In this document: in pieces, positions 1 to 7,410 of the stretch
Position numbering within the stretch: position 1 is the first letter of the stretch
Layout: every line of letters begins with the position of its first letter
Source: an uncultured Garciella sp.
Lineage (GTDB): Bacteria > Bacillota > Clostridia > Eubacteriales > Garciellaceae
Assembly (NCBI GenBank): GCA_900555725.1
Contig: USMD01000039.1
Coordinates: forward strand, 1 to 15,926
DNA length: 15,926 bases
Reading direction: 5' to 3'
Position numbers and translations under genes: made by a program
Notes under the pieces: generated by a model
Seen by the model: the letters and a program-made list of their open reading frames with translations, nothing else
Told to the model about the DNA's origin: nothing
Databases searched by the model: none

Positions 1-47
1 GAGATTTCTGCCTGTCTCGTGGGCTCGGAGATGTGTATAAGAGACAG
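1..47. other. Nextera read-2/P7 adapter, left contig end (artefact)
   Basis: Non-biological sequence. It reads as the end of the P7 primer (GAGAT), an 8-base index TTCTGCCT (complement AGGCAGAA, which I recall as Nextera N703), then the transposon adapter ending in the 19-bp mosaic end AGATGTGTATAAGAGACAG at 29-47. It is the exact reverse complement of the last 47 bases of the contig. Genomic sequence starts at 48. Confidence 0.98.
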
Positions 48-596
48 GAACATACCTTAGGGGTGGTAGGAGCAGCTATTGAACTTGCCCATAAATATCA
101 AGTAGAAGAAGAGGATGCGAAAATTGCGGCATTACTTCATGATTGCGCGAAGAATAAAGATAAAGAGACCCTTTTAAAAATAGCAAAGGAAAATAATTTA
201 GAGTTAGATCAGGTTGTTAAAATGCAACCTAATCTTCTTCATGGACCTATAGGTAGTATCATTGCCCAAAAAAGTTTTGGAATAAAGAATAAGAACATAT
301 TAAGTGCCATAAGATATCATACTACAGGAAGGGCCCATATGACTACCCTGGAAAAAATTATTTATTTAGCAGATTATATAGAGAAAGGAAGAAATTTTCC
401 AGGGGTAGAAAAGCTACGTCAGACAGCTCAAAAAGATCTAAATTATGCACTTTTATTATCCTTTGATCATACCATTCGGTATGTGTTAGAGAAAGAAAAT
501 TTATTACATCTAAATACCATTAAGGCAAGAAATGACATTTTGATAAATTATAAGAAGGAGAAGAAGGAGGAATTTAATGTCAACAAAATCAATTGA
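48..596 (+). CDS. yqeK: YqeK-type HD-domain Ap4A hydrolase, 5'-truncated
   Basis: Family: bis(5'-nucleosyl)-tetraphosphatase (symmetrical) YqeK, which splits Ap4A into two ADP and lowers this stress-linked dinucleotide in the cytoplasm. The genomic part gives 182 residues. HD-phosphohydrolase landmarks are visible: the first metal His in EHTLG (codon 51-53), the HD pair in LLHDCAK (138-143), the RYHTTGR motif and YLADYIE. B. subtilis YqeK has roughly 20 residues before the position where this one begins, so the N-terminus lies off the contig. A GTG at 33 appears to open the frame, but the resulting MYKRQ is translated adapter. The gene overlaps rsfS by 20 bp, the usual nadD-yqeK-rsfS arrangement, so nadD probably lies just upstream off the contig. 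Confidence 0.93.
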   Translation, partial: EHTLGVVGAAIELAHKYQVEEEDAKIAALLHDCAKNKDKETLLKIAKENNLELDQVVKMQPNLLHGPIGSIIAQKSFGIKNKNILSAIRYHTTGRAHMTTLEKIIYLADYIEKGRNFPGVEKLRQTAQKDLNYALLLSFDHTIRYVLEKENLLHLNTIKARNDILINYKKEKKEEFNVNKIN

Positions 597-930
597 AATG
601 GCTAATCAAATTGCTAGTTGGATTGAAGAAAAAAAAGGGCAAAATATTCAAATACTAGATATAAGTGAGCTTTCTACATTGGCTGATTGCTTTATTTTGG
701 CCAATGGAACTTCTAATACCCAGGTACAGGCTATTGCGGATTTTATAGAAGAGAAAGCAGAGGAGAATGGTTTTCCTTTATTAAGAAGAGAAGGCTATCA
801 AACGGGAAGATGGATTTTATTAGACTATAATGAAATTATTGTTCACATCTTTCATCAAGAGGAAAGAGAGTTTTATAAATTAGAACATTTATGGCAGGAT
901 GCTAAAAATGTAGAATATCATCGAGTCTAG
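577..930 (+). CDS. rsfS: Ribosomal silencing factor RsfS (YqeL/Iojap family)
   Basis: 117 residues, the normal family length. RsfS binds ribosomal protein uL14 on the large subunit and blocks subunit joining when nutrients are short. Family landmarks are present: ILDISELSTLADCFILANGTSN (described by its span, residues 26-47), the REGYQTGRWILLDYNEIIVHIF core split around residues 71-92, and the REFYKLEHLW tail (residues 97-106). The ATG at 577 is fixed by an ideal Shine-Dalgarno AAGGAGG at 564-570 with a 6-nt spacer, lying inside the end of yqeK, so the two genes are translationally linked. The next promoter begins directly after the stop codon and no terminator hairpin is visible after the gene. 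Confidence 0.95.
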   Translation: MSTKSIEMANQIASWIEEKKGQNIQILDISELSTLADCFILANGTSNTQVQAIADFIEEKAEENGFPLLRREGYQTGRWILLDYNEIIVHIFHQEEREFYKLEHLWQDAKNVEYHRV

Positions 931-959
931 TTGACTATTTTTTATAGATATTTTATAAT
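931..959 (+). promoter_or_regulatory. Sigma-A-type promoter of the leuS T-box transcript
   Basis: The -35 TTGACT (931-936) and -10 TATAAT (954-959) are separated by 17 bases, a near-consensus housekeeping promoter. The -35 starts at the base after the rsfS stop codon. Predicted transcription start is near 966, giving a leader of about 285 nt before leuS. Confidence 0.85.
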
Positions 960-1008
960 TGAGTAAATATTTCAAGTTTTTAATATAAAAATAAATAGTA
1001 TATGTATA

Positions 1009-1204
1009 TTTTTGAAGTAGTAGATAAATAGAATTTTTCAGAGAGCTAATGGTGGGTGAGAATTAGTAAAGGCTATTGTCGAACTTGTCAAAGAAAGAAA
1101 TATATCGGTGAGTGCCGTTATCCCAATGAAGTAGGGCTGTTTTCCAGTCAATTAGGGTGGTACCGCGGGAGGCCTCTCGTCCCTATTAGGGTCGGGGGTC
1201 TTTT
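1009..1204 (+). promoter_or_regulatory. Leucine T-box riboswitch in the leuS leader
   Basis: The canonical T-box sequence AGGGTGGTACCGCG is at 1154-1167, with the tRNA acceptor-binding UGGU at 1158-1161. Stem I can be folded by eye: base helix TTTTTGA (1009-1015) with TCAAAGA (1088-1094); specifier loop of 1016-1022, containing the loop-E AGUA, opposite GAACTTG (1081-1087); second helix 1023-1031 with CTATTGTC (1073-1080); then the GAGAG bulge region near 1041 and a CTAAT/ATTAG distal hairpin. The codon in the specifier position is CUU (1084-1086), leucine, followed by a purine as expected. Uncharged tRNA-Leu should stabilise the antiterminator (about 1150-1187) and allow leuS transcription. 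Charged tRNA leaves the terminator at 1172-1204 intact. Confidence 0.95.
1172..1204 (+). terminator. T-box-controlled intrinsic terminator before leuS
   Basis: The stem runs from 1172-1184 to 1188-1200, with innermost CCCT/AGGG closing an ATT loop, several G-U pairs and two mismatches, followed by TTTT at 1201-1204. Its 5' arm overlaps the antiterminator's 3' arm, so the two structures exclude each other. Confidence 0.8.
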
Positions 1205-1251
1205 ATATTTTTTGCTTGGCCGTTGATATTTAGATTAGGGGAGGAAAAAAG

Positions 1252-3723
1252 ATGACTTATAATTTTCATACCATTGAAAAAAAGTGGCAAAAAAAGTGGG
1301 AAGAAGAGAAAAGTTTTAAGGTAGAAAAAAATGATAAACAAAAATATTATTCCTTAGAAATGTTTCCGTATCCATCAGGAAAGTTGCATATGGGACATGT
1401 TAGAAATTATTCCATAGGAGATGTTGTGGCAAGATTTAAAAGAATGAATGGATATAATGTTCTTCATCCCATGGGTTGGGATTCCTTTGGTTTACCTGCT
1501 GAAAATGCTGCTATCAAAAATGAAATTCATCCCAATATCTGGACTTGGAATAATATTGAAAATATGAGAAAACAATTAAAACAATTGGGAATTAGCTATG
1601 ATTGGGATCGGGAGATTGCTACTTGTACTCCTGAATATTATAAATGGAATCAATGGTTTTTTTTAAAGATGTATGAAAAGGGATTGGCTTATAAAAAAGA
1701 GTCTGCAGTAAATTGGTGTCCTTCTTGTGCTACTGTATTAGCAAATGAACAAGTGGTAGATGGAGGATGTGAGCGCTGTGGTAGCCATGTAGAAAAAAGA
1801 AAGCTAAGTCAGTGGTTCTTTAAAATTACCGACTATGCAGAAAGACTTTTAGAAGATATGGATAAGCTACAAGGTTGGCCTGATAAAGTAAAAGTAATGC
1901 AAAAAAATTGGATTGGAAAAAGTATAGGAGCAGAGGTAACCTTCGAAATTGAAAATGTCGACGATACCATTAGCGTATTTACCACAAGACCAGATACTAT
2001 ATTTGGGGTTACTTATTTAGTATTTGCACCGGAGCACCCTTTAGTAGAAAAATTGATTCAGGGATCTTCAAATGAGGGAAAAATAAAAGAATTTATTAAA
2101 GAGATGCAAAATCTTAGTGAAATAGATCGAACTTCTACTGATACTGAAAAAGTAGGGATGTTTATTGATGCCTATGCCATTAATCCTATTAATCAGAAAA
2201 GGATTCCTATTTTAATTGCAAATTATGTATTAATGGATTATGGTACCGGAGCTGTTATGGGGGTACCTGCCCATGATGAAAGGGACTTTGAATTTGCCAA
2301 GAAATATCAATTGCCTATTTCTATTGTGATTCAACCTAAACATGGAGAAAAACTAACGAAAGAAATCCAAACAGAGGCTTATTCAGGAGACGGAATATTG
2401 GTAAATTCCGGTAAATATAATGGAATACCCAATAGGGAAGCCTATGATTTAATCATTAAAGAGCTAGAGGAGAAAAATGTTGGTAAAAAAACAGTATCTT
2501 ATAGACTAAGGGATTGGTTGATTTCTAGACAAAGATATTGGGGAACTCCTATTCCTATTGTTTATTGTGATGATTGTGGAATTGTACCTGTTCCTGAAGA
2601 GGATTTGCCTGTGAAACTTCCAACCGATGTAGAGTTTAAAAACAATGGACAGTCCCCATTATTAGACTGTGAGGAATTCTTGTATACCACCTGTCCTAAA
2701 TGTGGGAAAAGGGCTAAAAGAGAAACAGATACCATGGATACCTTTGTAGATTCCTCCTGGTATTTTCTAAGGTATTGTGATTCTCATAATGATAAACAGC
2801 CCTTTGATAAGGAGAAAACAGATTATTGGATGCAGGTGGATCTATATATTGGAGGAGTAGAACATGCCATTCTTCATTTATTGTACACTCGTTTCTTTAT
2901 AAAAGTATTACATGATTTTGGATTGGTGTCTAATGATGAACCAATTGAAAATTTATTAACCCAGGGAATGGTTCTCAAGGACGGAGAAAAAATGTCAAAA
3001 TCCAAGGGAAATATTGTAAGTCCAGAAGAAATCATGGCCAATTATGGGGCAGATACTGCTAGACTCTTTATTCTATTTACAGCTCCTCCAGAAAGAGATT
3101 TAGAGTGGAGTGATCAAGGGGTGGAAGGTTCTTACCGCTTCTTAAATAGAGTATGGCGATTGGTAAATGAGTTAAAGGATACTCTTCCATCTTCCTATAG
3201 AATAGAGCAAAGTCAATTAAATAAAGAGGATAAAGAATTACGATTTGTTTTACACAATACCATAAAAAAGGTATACGAAGATATAGAAGAAAGATCTAAT
3301 TTTAATACCGCTATCAGTGCTATCATGGAATTGGTAAATGCTATTTACCATTATAAAGATGGAAAAGTGTTAAATGAAAATGTATTAAGGGAAGCCATTG
3401 AAAATCTTATTATCCTATTAGCCCCTTTTGTTCCACATATTACAGAGGAAATGTGGCAATTAATAGGAAAGATCGACAGTGTTCATGAGCAGCCTTGGCC
3501 TCAATGTGATAAAGAAGCTCTCAAGAGAGAAGAGACAGAAATAGTTGTACAAATCAATGGTAAGGTTAGAGATCGAATGGTTTTACCAATTACTGCAAGT
3601 AAGGAAGAAATGGAAAAAGAAGCTCTGCAGAGAGAAAAGGTAAAACAATTTCTAGAAGGAAAAGAAATAGTAAAGGTAATTGCTATTCCCAAAAAATTAA
3701 TTAATATTGTCGTAAAGGGATAA
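1252..3723 (+). CDS. leuS: Leucyl-tRNA synthetase
   Basis: Class Ia aminoacyl-tRNA synthetase that charges tRNA-Leu in the cytoplasm; 823 residues, full length for bacterial LeuRS. The HIGH motif is HMGH at residues 46-49 and KMSKS is at 580-584. The CP1 editing domain (about 220-410) has the TTRPDT motif at 244-249 and the HDERD motif with Asp345, used to hydrolyse mischarged tRNA. Two zinc-type Cys pairs are visible: C156/C159 with C173/C176, and C439/C442 with C481/C484. The C-terminus holds the anticodon-binding helical domain and the small C-terminal domain (INGKVRDR). Start ATG 1252 follows GGGGAGG (1238-1244). The gene is a single unit between a T-box leader and a palindromic terminator. 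Confidence 0.98.
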   Translation: MTYNFHTIEKKWQKKWEEEKSFKVEKNDKQKYYSLEMFPYPSGKLHMGHVRNYSIGDVVARFKRMNGYNVLHPMGWDSFGLPAENAAIKNEIHPNIWTWNNIENMRKQLKQLGISYDWDREIATCTPEYYKWNQWFFLKMYEKGLAYKKESAVNWCPSCATVLANEQVVDGGCERCGSHVEKRKLSQWFFKITDYAERLLEDMDKLQGWPDKVKVMQKNWIGKSIGAEVTFEIENVDDTISVFTTRPDTIFGVTYLVFAPEHPLVEKLIQGSSNEGKIKEFIKEMQNLSEIDRTSTDTEKVGMFIDAYAINPINQKRIPILIANYVLMDYGTGAVMGVPAHDERDFEFAKKYQLPISIVIQPKHGEKLTKEIQTEAYSGDGILVNSGKYNGIPNREAYDLIIKELEEKNVGKKTVSYRLRDWLISRQRYWGTPIPIVYCDDCGIVPVPEEDLPVKLPTDVEFKNNGQSPLLDCEEFLYTTCPKCGKRAKRETDTMDTFVDSSWYFLRYCDSHNDKQPFDKEKTDYWMQVDLYIGGVEHAILHLLYTRFFIKVLHDFGLVSNDEPIENLLTQGMVLKDGEKMSKSKGNIVSPEEIMANYGADTARLFILFTAPPERDLEWSDQGVEGSYRFLNRVWRLVNELKDTLPSSYRIEQSQLNKEDKELRFVLHNTIKKVYEDIEERSNFNTAISAIMELVNAIYHYKDGKVLNENVLREAIENLIILLAPFVPHITEEMWQLIGKIDSVHEQPWPQCDKEALKREETEIVVQINGKVRDRMVLPITASKEEMEKEALQREKVKQFLEGKEIVKVIAIPKKLINIVVKG

Positions 3724-3764
3724 ATAATGAAAAGCAGTTCAAGCTTGAACTGCTTTTCATTATT
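3723..3764. terminator. Palindromic terminator after leuS
   Basis: A perfect 21-bp inverted repeat with no separating loop (arms 3723-3743 and 3744-3764). The central GCAGTTCAAG/CTTGAACTGC is flanked by an A-run on the left and a T-run on the right, so it can end transcripts from either direction. Its first base is the last base of the leuS stop codon. Confidence 0.85.
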
Positions 3765-3781
3765 CTTAATAGTAAGGCGTT

Positions 3782-3838
3782 TTTTGGTTGTCCACGGGAA
3801 TATTTTTTGATATAGTAAAATTATGTGGATAACCAAAA
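3782..3838. promoter_or_regulatory. 14-bp inverted repeat flanking the threonine dehydratase promoter, with a DnaA box
   Basis: The left arm TTTTGGTTGTCCAC (3782-3795) and right arm GTGGATAACCAAAA (3825-3838) are inverted repeats with one mismatch. The left arm overlaps the -35 and the right arm covers the predicted start of transcription. The right arm contains TGTGGATAA (3824-3832), whose complement TTATCCACA is an exact DnaA-box consensus. The left arm has TTGTCCACG, two bases off. The element could be an operator for a dimeric regulator or a DnaA site; the sequence does not say which. Confidence 0.5.
3788..3816 (+). promoter_or_regulatory. Promoter of the threonine dehydratase gene
   Basis: The -35 TTGTCC (3788-3793) and -10 TATAGT (3811-3816) are separated by 17 bases. 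Predicted start is near 3823, about 37 nt before the chosen start codon. The promoter lies within the inverted repeat 3782-3838. Confidence 0.65.
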
Positions 3839-3859
3839 TTTTACAAAGGAGTGTATAAA

Positions 3860-5047
3860 GTGAATGTAAATTTAAAAGATATTCAAAAGGCAAGAGAAGT
3901 CTTAAAAAATGTGGTTTACCCTACTCACCTTATTCCAAGTAAAAAAATAAGTTCCCTTAGTGACAATGAGATTTTTTTAAAGCCGGAAAACCTACAAAAA
4001 ACTGGTTCCTTTAAAGTTAGAGGTGCCTATAATAAAATTGCGAGTCTAACCCAAGAGCAAAAAGCCAAAGGAGTATTAGCTTCTTCAGCTGGGAACCATG
4101 CCCAAGGAGTAGCCCTAGGGGCTTGTGCTTATGGAATTTCTTCCACTATCGTAATGCCATTGGGAGCACCAGTAGCCAAGGTTAGCGCTACTCAAAGTTA
4201 TGGAGCTAAAGTAATACTTCATGGGAGTGTATATGATGAAGCTTATGAAAAAGCTTTAGAAATTCAAAGGGAAACAGGGGCAACTTTTTTGCATCCCTTT
4301 AATGATCCACATGTAATCGCAGGACAAGGAACCATAGGATTAGAGATTTTAGATGAATTAGAAGATGTAGATGCAATCATTGTACCAATTGGGGGAGGTG
4401 GTTTAATATCCGGTATTGCGATTGCAGTGAAATCTATCCGTCCAGAGGTAAAAATTATTGGGGTAGAACCGGAGAATGCGGATAGTATGAAGGTATCTAC
4501 TTTAAAATTCTGCGGTAGTATTGCAGATGGAATTGCAGTGAAAACTCCAGGAGAATTAACCTATCCTATTGTAAAGGATTATGTAGATGATATTATCACA
4601 GTGTCTGAAGAAGAAATAGCCAGTACTATATTAACCCTTATGGAAGATGAAAAAATGGTTGTAGAGGGATCTGGAGCTGCTTCTGTTGCTGCCATCATTA
4701 CTAAAAAAATAAACATGGAAGGAAAAAAAGTAGTTGCAATGATCTCCGGTGGGAATATTGATATGAATGTGGTTGCTAATATTATTAATAATGAATTATT
4801 AAAGAAGGGTCGAATGACTGAAATTAAAGTTTCTCTGACAGATAAACCAGGAAATTTACGATTCTTACTAGAATTAATTGCCCAGACAAAAGCCAATGTA
4901 TTTACCATTCATCAAACCAATTTAAGACCCTATTTGGCCATTGGAATGCAAGAGGTATCTATTGTATTAGAGACCAAAAACCATGAACATATTGCACAGA
5001 TTTATGAAAGATTAAAGAAGAATGGATACAAGATAATAGAGGATTAA
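3860..5047 (+). CDS. ilvA: Threonine ammonia-lyase (threonine dehydratase) with C-terminal ACT domain
   Basis: PLP enzyme that deaminates threonine to 2-oxobutanoate, feeding isoleucine synthesis or threonine fermentation. It is the medium-length form of about 400 residues with a single ACT-type regulatory tail, not the long two-ACT biosynthetic form. With the GTG start at 3860 the protein has 395 residues: the PLP Schiff-base lysine is K52 in TGSFKVRGAY, the substrate loop SSAGNHAQG spans 75-83, the glycine-rich phosphate-binding GGGG is at 178-181, and the ACT domain runs from about 319 to the end. An upstream in-frame GTG at 3851 overlaps the Shine-Dalgarno sequence AAAGGAG (3845-3851), so 3860 with an 8-nt spacer is preferred. 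Whether the role is anabolic (ilvA) or catabolic (tdcB) is undecided; the symbol is provisional. Confidence 0.9.
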   Translation: MNVNLKDIQKAREVLKNVVYPTHLIPSKKISSLSDNEIFLKPENLQKTGSFKVRGAYNKIASLTQEQKAKGVLASSAGNHAQGVALGACAYGISSTIVMPLGAPVAKVSATQSYGAKVILHGSVYDEAYEKALEIQRETGATFLHPFNDPHVIAGQGTIGLEILDELEDVDAIIVPIGGGGLISGIAIAVKSIRPEVKIIGVEPENADSMKVSTLKFCGSIADGIAVKTPGELTYPIVKDYVDDIITVSEEEIASTILTLMEDEKMVVEGSGAASVAAIITKKINMEGKKVVAMISGGNIDMNVVANIINNELLKKGRMTEIKVSLTDKPGNLRFLLELIAQTKANVFTIHQTNLRPYLAIGMQEVSIVLETKNHEHIAQIYERLKKNGYKIIED

Positions 5048-5097
5048 ACAAATATATGTTATATACATATATTTACTCATTATACTAATTATACGTT

Positions 5098-5152
5098 AAA
5101 AAGTCATAGATGTTTTATGAAGCAGCCCAATGAAGAAATCTATGACTTTTTT
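5098..5152. terminator. Bidirectional terminator between convergent ilvA and dac genes
   Basis: AAAAAGTCATAGAT (5098-5111) pairs with ATCTATGACTTTTT starting at 5138, a 14-bp stem with a 26-nt loop. The A-tract and T-tract at the ends make it usable on both strands, as fits two genes that point at each other. Just upstream is a separate AT-only hairpin (5050-5074) with no T-tail. Confidence 0.8.
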
Positions 5153-5192
5153 AATGTTATTTAAGTATTTCATAATGACTTTCCTTTTGGAT

Positions 5193-6434
5193 TTAATAAA
5201 ACATTCGTTTTCGTGTTTGTTTCTTCCTTATATATATAAAAGTTCGATAGAGTGAGAATAGTAGGATAATACTTAGGATTAACTTTGCAATATCTATATG
5301 AGATAAAAGAGCAATAATCGGATTAGAAGACCCGATGTTTTTTTCTGCAACCAATGATACTGTATCTACGGGCTGGCCCTTTAAAGAATATTCCATAGTT
5401 CCTACTATTTCTCCTTTTTCTATAGGCAAAGAAAGGTCTTTCGATAGATTTACAGTAGAAGTAATTTCTGTATCACTATTTTTCAAAGAGGCGTATTGAA
5501 GGGTTTTACTTGCTGAGACCGGCAAAGGCTCATCAGCATTATTCAGGGTAAGATCTTCTATAACTTGTCCTTTTTTTACTGCAGTTTTACTAGTAAAGTT
5601 TTCAAAACCATAGTCCAATAGTGCATGGGTATCTTCATATACCTCTGTTCCATTGGCATTTAATACTACAGTAATAAGTTCTAGATTTCCCTTTTTTGCC
5701 CCGCCCACCAATGTATTTTTTGCGTGGGAGGTATAGCCCGTTTTAATACCAATAGCTTCTTTATAGTAGTAGTTCTTGTAAGTGGATTCTTTAATCAGAC
5801 GGTTTCCATTGTACAGGTAGCGGGTATCTTGCTTTTCGGTAGCTGGAATAATATAACGTACTGTTGAAACCGCATCCCGGAATATTGGATTTTTCATTGC
5901 CTCTCTAGCAATGATAGCCATATCCTTTGCGGTGACATAATGATCTTCATGATGAAGTCCATTGGGATTTACAAAATGAGAATGAGTTGCTCCTAATTTC
6001 TTAGCCTTTTCATTCATCCTATCAGCAAAGTTTTCTATAGAACCAGCTACATCTTGGGCGATAGCAACAGCTGCGTCGTTGGCTGATTCAGTTAATAAGG
6101 CATACAATAATTGTTCTCGAGTAAGTTTTTCTCCAGGCATTAAATAGATTTGGCTACTTCCTGGTTCAATTAATGAGGAAACATCTTCTCTGATTTTCAC
6201 AACTTTATCTAAATCTCCTTCTTCCAGCAGTATAAGAGCTGTCATAATTTTTGTGATACTAGCAGGATAAAATGATTTATTTATATTTTTACCGTATAAG
6301 ACTTGCCCTGTTTTTGCATCTATTAAAATAGCTGCTGGAGATTTGATGTTGGGTTGGTTATTGGGCGCAGCCATTGCAGTATTTGTTAGTAAAAGCTTGA
6401 TACATAGTGTTATAAGTAGAATTTTTTTATTCAT
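5193..6434 (-). CDS. dacF: D-alanyl-D-alanine carboxypeptidase (S11 family, DacF/PBP5-like)
   Basis: Low-molecular-weight penicillin-binding protein that removes the terminal D-Ala from peptidoglycan stem peptides, acting outside the membrane. 413 residues. A signal peptide is clear (residues 1-22, basic MNKK, hydrophobic core, AMA-A cleavage region). Active-site motifs are complete: S59-I-T-K62 (nucleophile and general base), S117-A-N119, and K231-T-G. A beta-rich C-terminal domain follows (about 290-365). The protein ends in a hydrophobic segment (about 373-398) and a basic tail, giving a C-terminal membrane anchor. Start ATG follows an AGGGGGA ribosome site on the minus strand. The gene points against the flow of its neighbours. 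The symbol is by similarity to the DacF branch; the paralogue cannot be settled from sequence alone. Confidence 0.93.
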   Translation of the reverse strand: MNKKILLITLCIKLLLTNTAMAAPNNQPNIKSPAAILIDAKTGQVLYGKNINKSFYPASITKIMTALILLEEGDLDKVVKIREDVSSLIEPGSSQIYLMPGEKLTREQLLYALLTESANDAAVAIAQDVAGSIENFADRMNEKAKKLGATHSHFVNPNGLHHEDHYVTAKDMAIIAREAMKNPIFRDAVSTVRYIIPATEKQDTRYLYNGNRLIKESTYKNYYYKEAIGIKTGYTSHAKNTLVGGAKKGNLELITVVLNANGTEVYEDTHALLDYGFENFTSKTAVKKGQVIEDLTLNNADEPLPVSASKTLQYASLKNSDTEITSTVNLSKDLSLPIEKGEIVGTMEYSLKGQPVDTVSLVAEKNIGSSNPIIALLSHIDIAKLILSIILLFSLYRTFIYIRKKQTRKRMFY

Positions 6435-6467
6435 ATTATCCCCCTGGTGTTTTAATATTACTTTACT

Positions 6468-6495
6468 AGTATATCAAAAAAATATTTCCATACAA
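6468..6495 (-). promoter_or_regulatory. Candidate promoter of the dac gene
   Basis: On the minus strand, -35 TTGTAT (6495-6490) and -10 TATACT (6473-6468) are separated by 16 bases. Predicted start is near 6461, about 27 nt before the dac start codon. No comparably good promoter for comEA was found in the rest of this divergent spacer (6435-6616). Confidence 0.5.
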
Positions 6496-6616
6496 AGCAA
6501 AGAAAAAAAGTAGGATGTAGAAAAAGGAATTTTCATGAAAAGAAAGAAATAATGAATATGGAAGAAGAATGAAATCAGATGAGTTTCAGATAGGATAAGA
6601 TAAGGGGGGAAAAACT

Positions 6617-7288
6617 TTGCAGGAGTTTATAAAAGGGAAAAAATTATTTTTTATTCTATTTATAGGCATTATTTTGATAATAGGGGGAATTTTATTTTAT
6701 TTTCAAAGAAGCAATGATAAAATATTGATGATGGATCAAACAGCTACAGAAGAATTTGAAAATACTAGCATGGAATTAAATCAGGAGGAAAATATCAAAT
6801 CAGTAGATCAAGGTGAGTCATCAGTAGATAAACAGCCACCTAAGGAAATTATGGTGCATATTGTTGGACAAGTAAATAATCCAGGGGTAGTGGAGGTTCA
6901 GGAAGGGACAAGGCTTATTGAAGCCATTGAACAATTAGGGGGTACGACCGAGGAAGCTGATCTAGATGCTGTCAATTTAGCGAAAAAGTTAGTAGACGAG
7001 GAAAAAGTTTACATTCCTAAAAAAGGAGAAATTCCCCAAGAGGATATCATTTCCCAAAGCAATACCAATAGTAGTATGGTTGAAGAAGAAAATAGTGACA
7101 AAATCAATATTAATACAGCTAGTCAGGAGGAGTTAAAGACTCTATCTGGTATTGGGGATAGCATATCTAAGAATATTATAGAGTATCGGGAAGCCAATGG
7201 AGGATTTAAGAGTATAGAGGAAATAAAGGAAGTAAATAGAATAGGAGATAAAATATTTAATGATATTAAGGATAAAATCACCATATAG
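6617..7288 (+). CDS. comEA: ComEA-family DNA-binding protein (SLBB plus helix-hairpin-helix)
   Basis: Membrane-anchored DNA receptor of the natural transformation machinery, which binds incoming duplex DNA outside the membrane. 223 residues: a short basic N-terminus, one membrane helix (about 9-28), an acidic and polar linker (about 35-75), an SLBB domain (about 77-135; VHIVGQVNNPGVVEV followed by a GTRLIEAIEQLGG segment), a second linker, and a C-terminal double helix-hairpin-helix (163-223; ININTASQEEL, LSGIG at 176-180, NRIG at 207-210). The start is TTG at 6617, set by the GGGGGGA ribosome site (6604-6610), 6 nt upstream. No comEB or comEC follows here, so the gene sits apart from the usual com operon. 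A related DNA-binding role cannot be excluded. Confidence 0.9.
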   Translation: MQEFIKGKKLFFILFIGIILIIGGILFYFQRSNDKILMMDQTATEEFENTSMELNQEENIKSVDQGESSVDKQPPKEIMVHIVGQVNNPGVVEVQEGTRLIEAIEQLGGTTEEADLDAVNLAKKLVDEEKVYIPKKGEIPQEDIISQSNTNSSMVEEENSDKININTASQEELKTLSGIGDSISKNIIEYREANGGFKSIEEIKEVNRIGDKIFNDIKDKITI

Positions 7289-7352
7289 AAATATGATAGA
7301 AAAATAGTAGAAAGAGGTACAATAAATAAAAGAATTTATTATGAAACGCAAT

Positions 7353-7370
7353 TCTAAAGGATACTTTAGA
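7353..7370 (+). other. Small hairpin between comEA and selD
   Basis: TCTAAAG (7353-7359) and CTTTAGA (7364-7370) form a perfect 7-bp stem with a GATA loop, followed by GAATTTTTA. It could be a weak comEA terminator or a leader structure of the sel operon; the T-run is offset and the stem is AT-rich. The rest of the 122-nt spacer (7289-7410) shows no convincing promoter. A TGnTAAAAT motif at 7387-7395 lies too close to the selD ribosome site (7397-7402) to be a likely promoter. Confidence 0.35.
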
Positions 7371-7410
7371 GAATTTTTATGTAGAATGATAAAATGAAAG
7401 GAAGAAAGCA

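Noticed and set aside
3501..3893. Open frame on the minus strand, 130 codons
   Set aside because: Lies across the leuS 3' end and the terminator on the opposite strand, low-complexity hydrophobic product, no ribosome site or family match.
4579..4908. Open frame on the minus strand within ilvA
   Set aside because: Antisense shadow of the conserved threonine dehydratase coding sequence.
5050..5074. AT-only hairpin after ilvA (10-bp stem, 5-nt loop)
   Set aside because: No GC pairs of note and no T-tail; the strong terminator at 5098-5152 already explains transcript ending.
6530..6541. TTTTCATGAAAA palindrome upstream of comEA
   Set aside because: Twelve AT-rich bases, no promoter at a meaningful distance; expected by chance at this base composition.
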